Shown: in pieces, positions 63,777 through 64,000 of the stretch
How positions within the stretch are numbered: the first letter of the stretch is position 1
Layout: every line of letters begins with the position of its first letter
Assembly (NCBI GenBank): GCA_021399435.1
Contig: JAJTUP010000007.1
Location: 806,001-870,000 of the forward strand
Length of the DNA stretch: 64,000 bases
Direction of reading: 5' to 3'
Source of the DNA: Diaporthe sp. PMI_573
Lineage: Eukaryota; Ascomycota; Sordariomycetes; Diaporthales; Diaporthaceae
Notes under the pieces: generated by a model
What the model saw: only the letters and a program-made list of their open reading frames with translations
Database searches by the model: none
Told to the model about the DNA's origin: nothing
Made by a program: the position numbers and the translations under genes

Positions 63777-64000
63777 TTACGGTTCCAGGAGTCCTGTCTT
63801 CAACGTGACCGACGGCTTCATGGGTACAAGCGTCCCAACTTGTTCCCGCCTCTGCTTGAAGTGCACCGAGCCGTACCTCAACAACTCCGCAAAGGTCCCA
63901 GGCTCGTTGTCCTTGCCCAAATTCTCAGGCAGGTTCCACAGGGTGCCGGCAGAGACCCAGTCGGCCAGGCCCTGGGCCGTTCCGATCTTAAGCATGGACG
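63777..64000 (-). CDS. Unrecognised open frame running to the window edge
   Basis: The minus-strand frame ends at a stop at 63777 and gives 72 aa from near the edge, with NLGKDNEPGTFAELLRYGSV the clearest stretch. It may continue beyond the window. No family was recognised, so it could be the 3' end of a gene or a decayed frame. Confidence 0.25.
   Translation of the reverse strand, partial: SMLKIGTAQGLADWVSAGTLWNLPENLGKDNEPGTFAELLRYGSVHFKQRREQVGTLVPMKPSVTLKTGLLEP

Overview
The window looks like nuclear DNA of a filamentous ascomycete, most likely a Sordariomycete. Genes are monocistronic, carry short spliceosomal introns (about 48-96 nt, many with a CTAAC/CTGAC branch site), and include HET-domain proteins, secreted oxidases and esterases, MFS drug pumps, an APC permease, a P450 and an NmrA-like protein. 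A nuclear tRNA-Phe with an anticodon-loop intron supports this. No operon, phage, CRISPR or bacterial signal was seen. Gene models were spliced by eye using reading frame, GT/GC-AG sites, branch points and remembered family conservation; none was tested with transcripts or a database.

Layout. 0-13 kb is an accessory-like block: the end of an unrecognised gene, a BBE-like FAD oxidase (902-2493), a HET N-terminal relic (about 4.52 kb), a secreted SGNH esterase (4832-5971), an apparently intact HET protein (6649-8903), a 5'-truncated HET pseudogene (9506-10863) and a gene with one internal stop (11481-12769). 14-28 kb holds a GNAT acetyltransferase, two DHA2-type MFS exporters, two hypothetical proteins and an Hsp70-like ATPase. 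28-33 kb is a divergent pair, a ten-exon choline/GABA-type permease and a nine-exon cytochrome P450, sharing a 460-bp promoter. 34-40 kb has an F-box-like protein, a mannose-6-phosphate isomerase pseudogene split by a 508-bp foldback MITE with a 9-bp target-site duplication, and mitochondrial sulfide:quinone oxidoreductase.

41-46 kb is repeat-rich: tRNA-Phe, a frameshifted copy of a fungal family gene, the 3' end of a chromodomain Ty3/gypsy element, and several direct and tandem repeats. These lead into a second large HET-like gene (46165-48336) with a possible cationic C-terminal exon and a 36-codon glycine-zipper micro-ORF downstream. 50-58 kb has a membrane protein and its truncated paralogue, a DUF4267 protein, an NmrA-like protein, an MFS relic and an acidic hypothetical protein. 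58-64 kb is mostly non-coding, with a C2H2 regulator, a degenerate C2H2 fragment and a perfect 24-bp palindrome.

Themes: (i) four HET loci in different states of decay, as expected of fast-evolving allorecognition genes; (ii) gene loss by nonsense, frameshift and transposon insertion (PMI, HET, 11.5-kb gene, MFS, membrane paralogue); (iii) three GC-AG introns, two of which could be retained without breaking the frame; (iv) efflux, detoxification and secondary-metabolism functions. The most novel candidate is the HET-like gene at 46-48 kb with its two tiny downstream coding segments.
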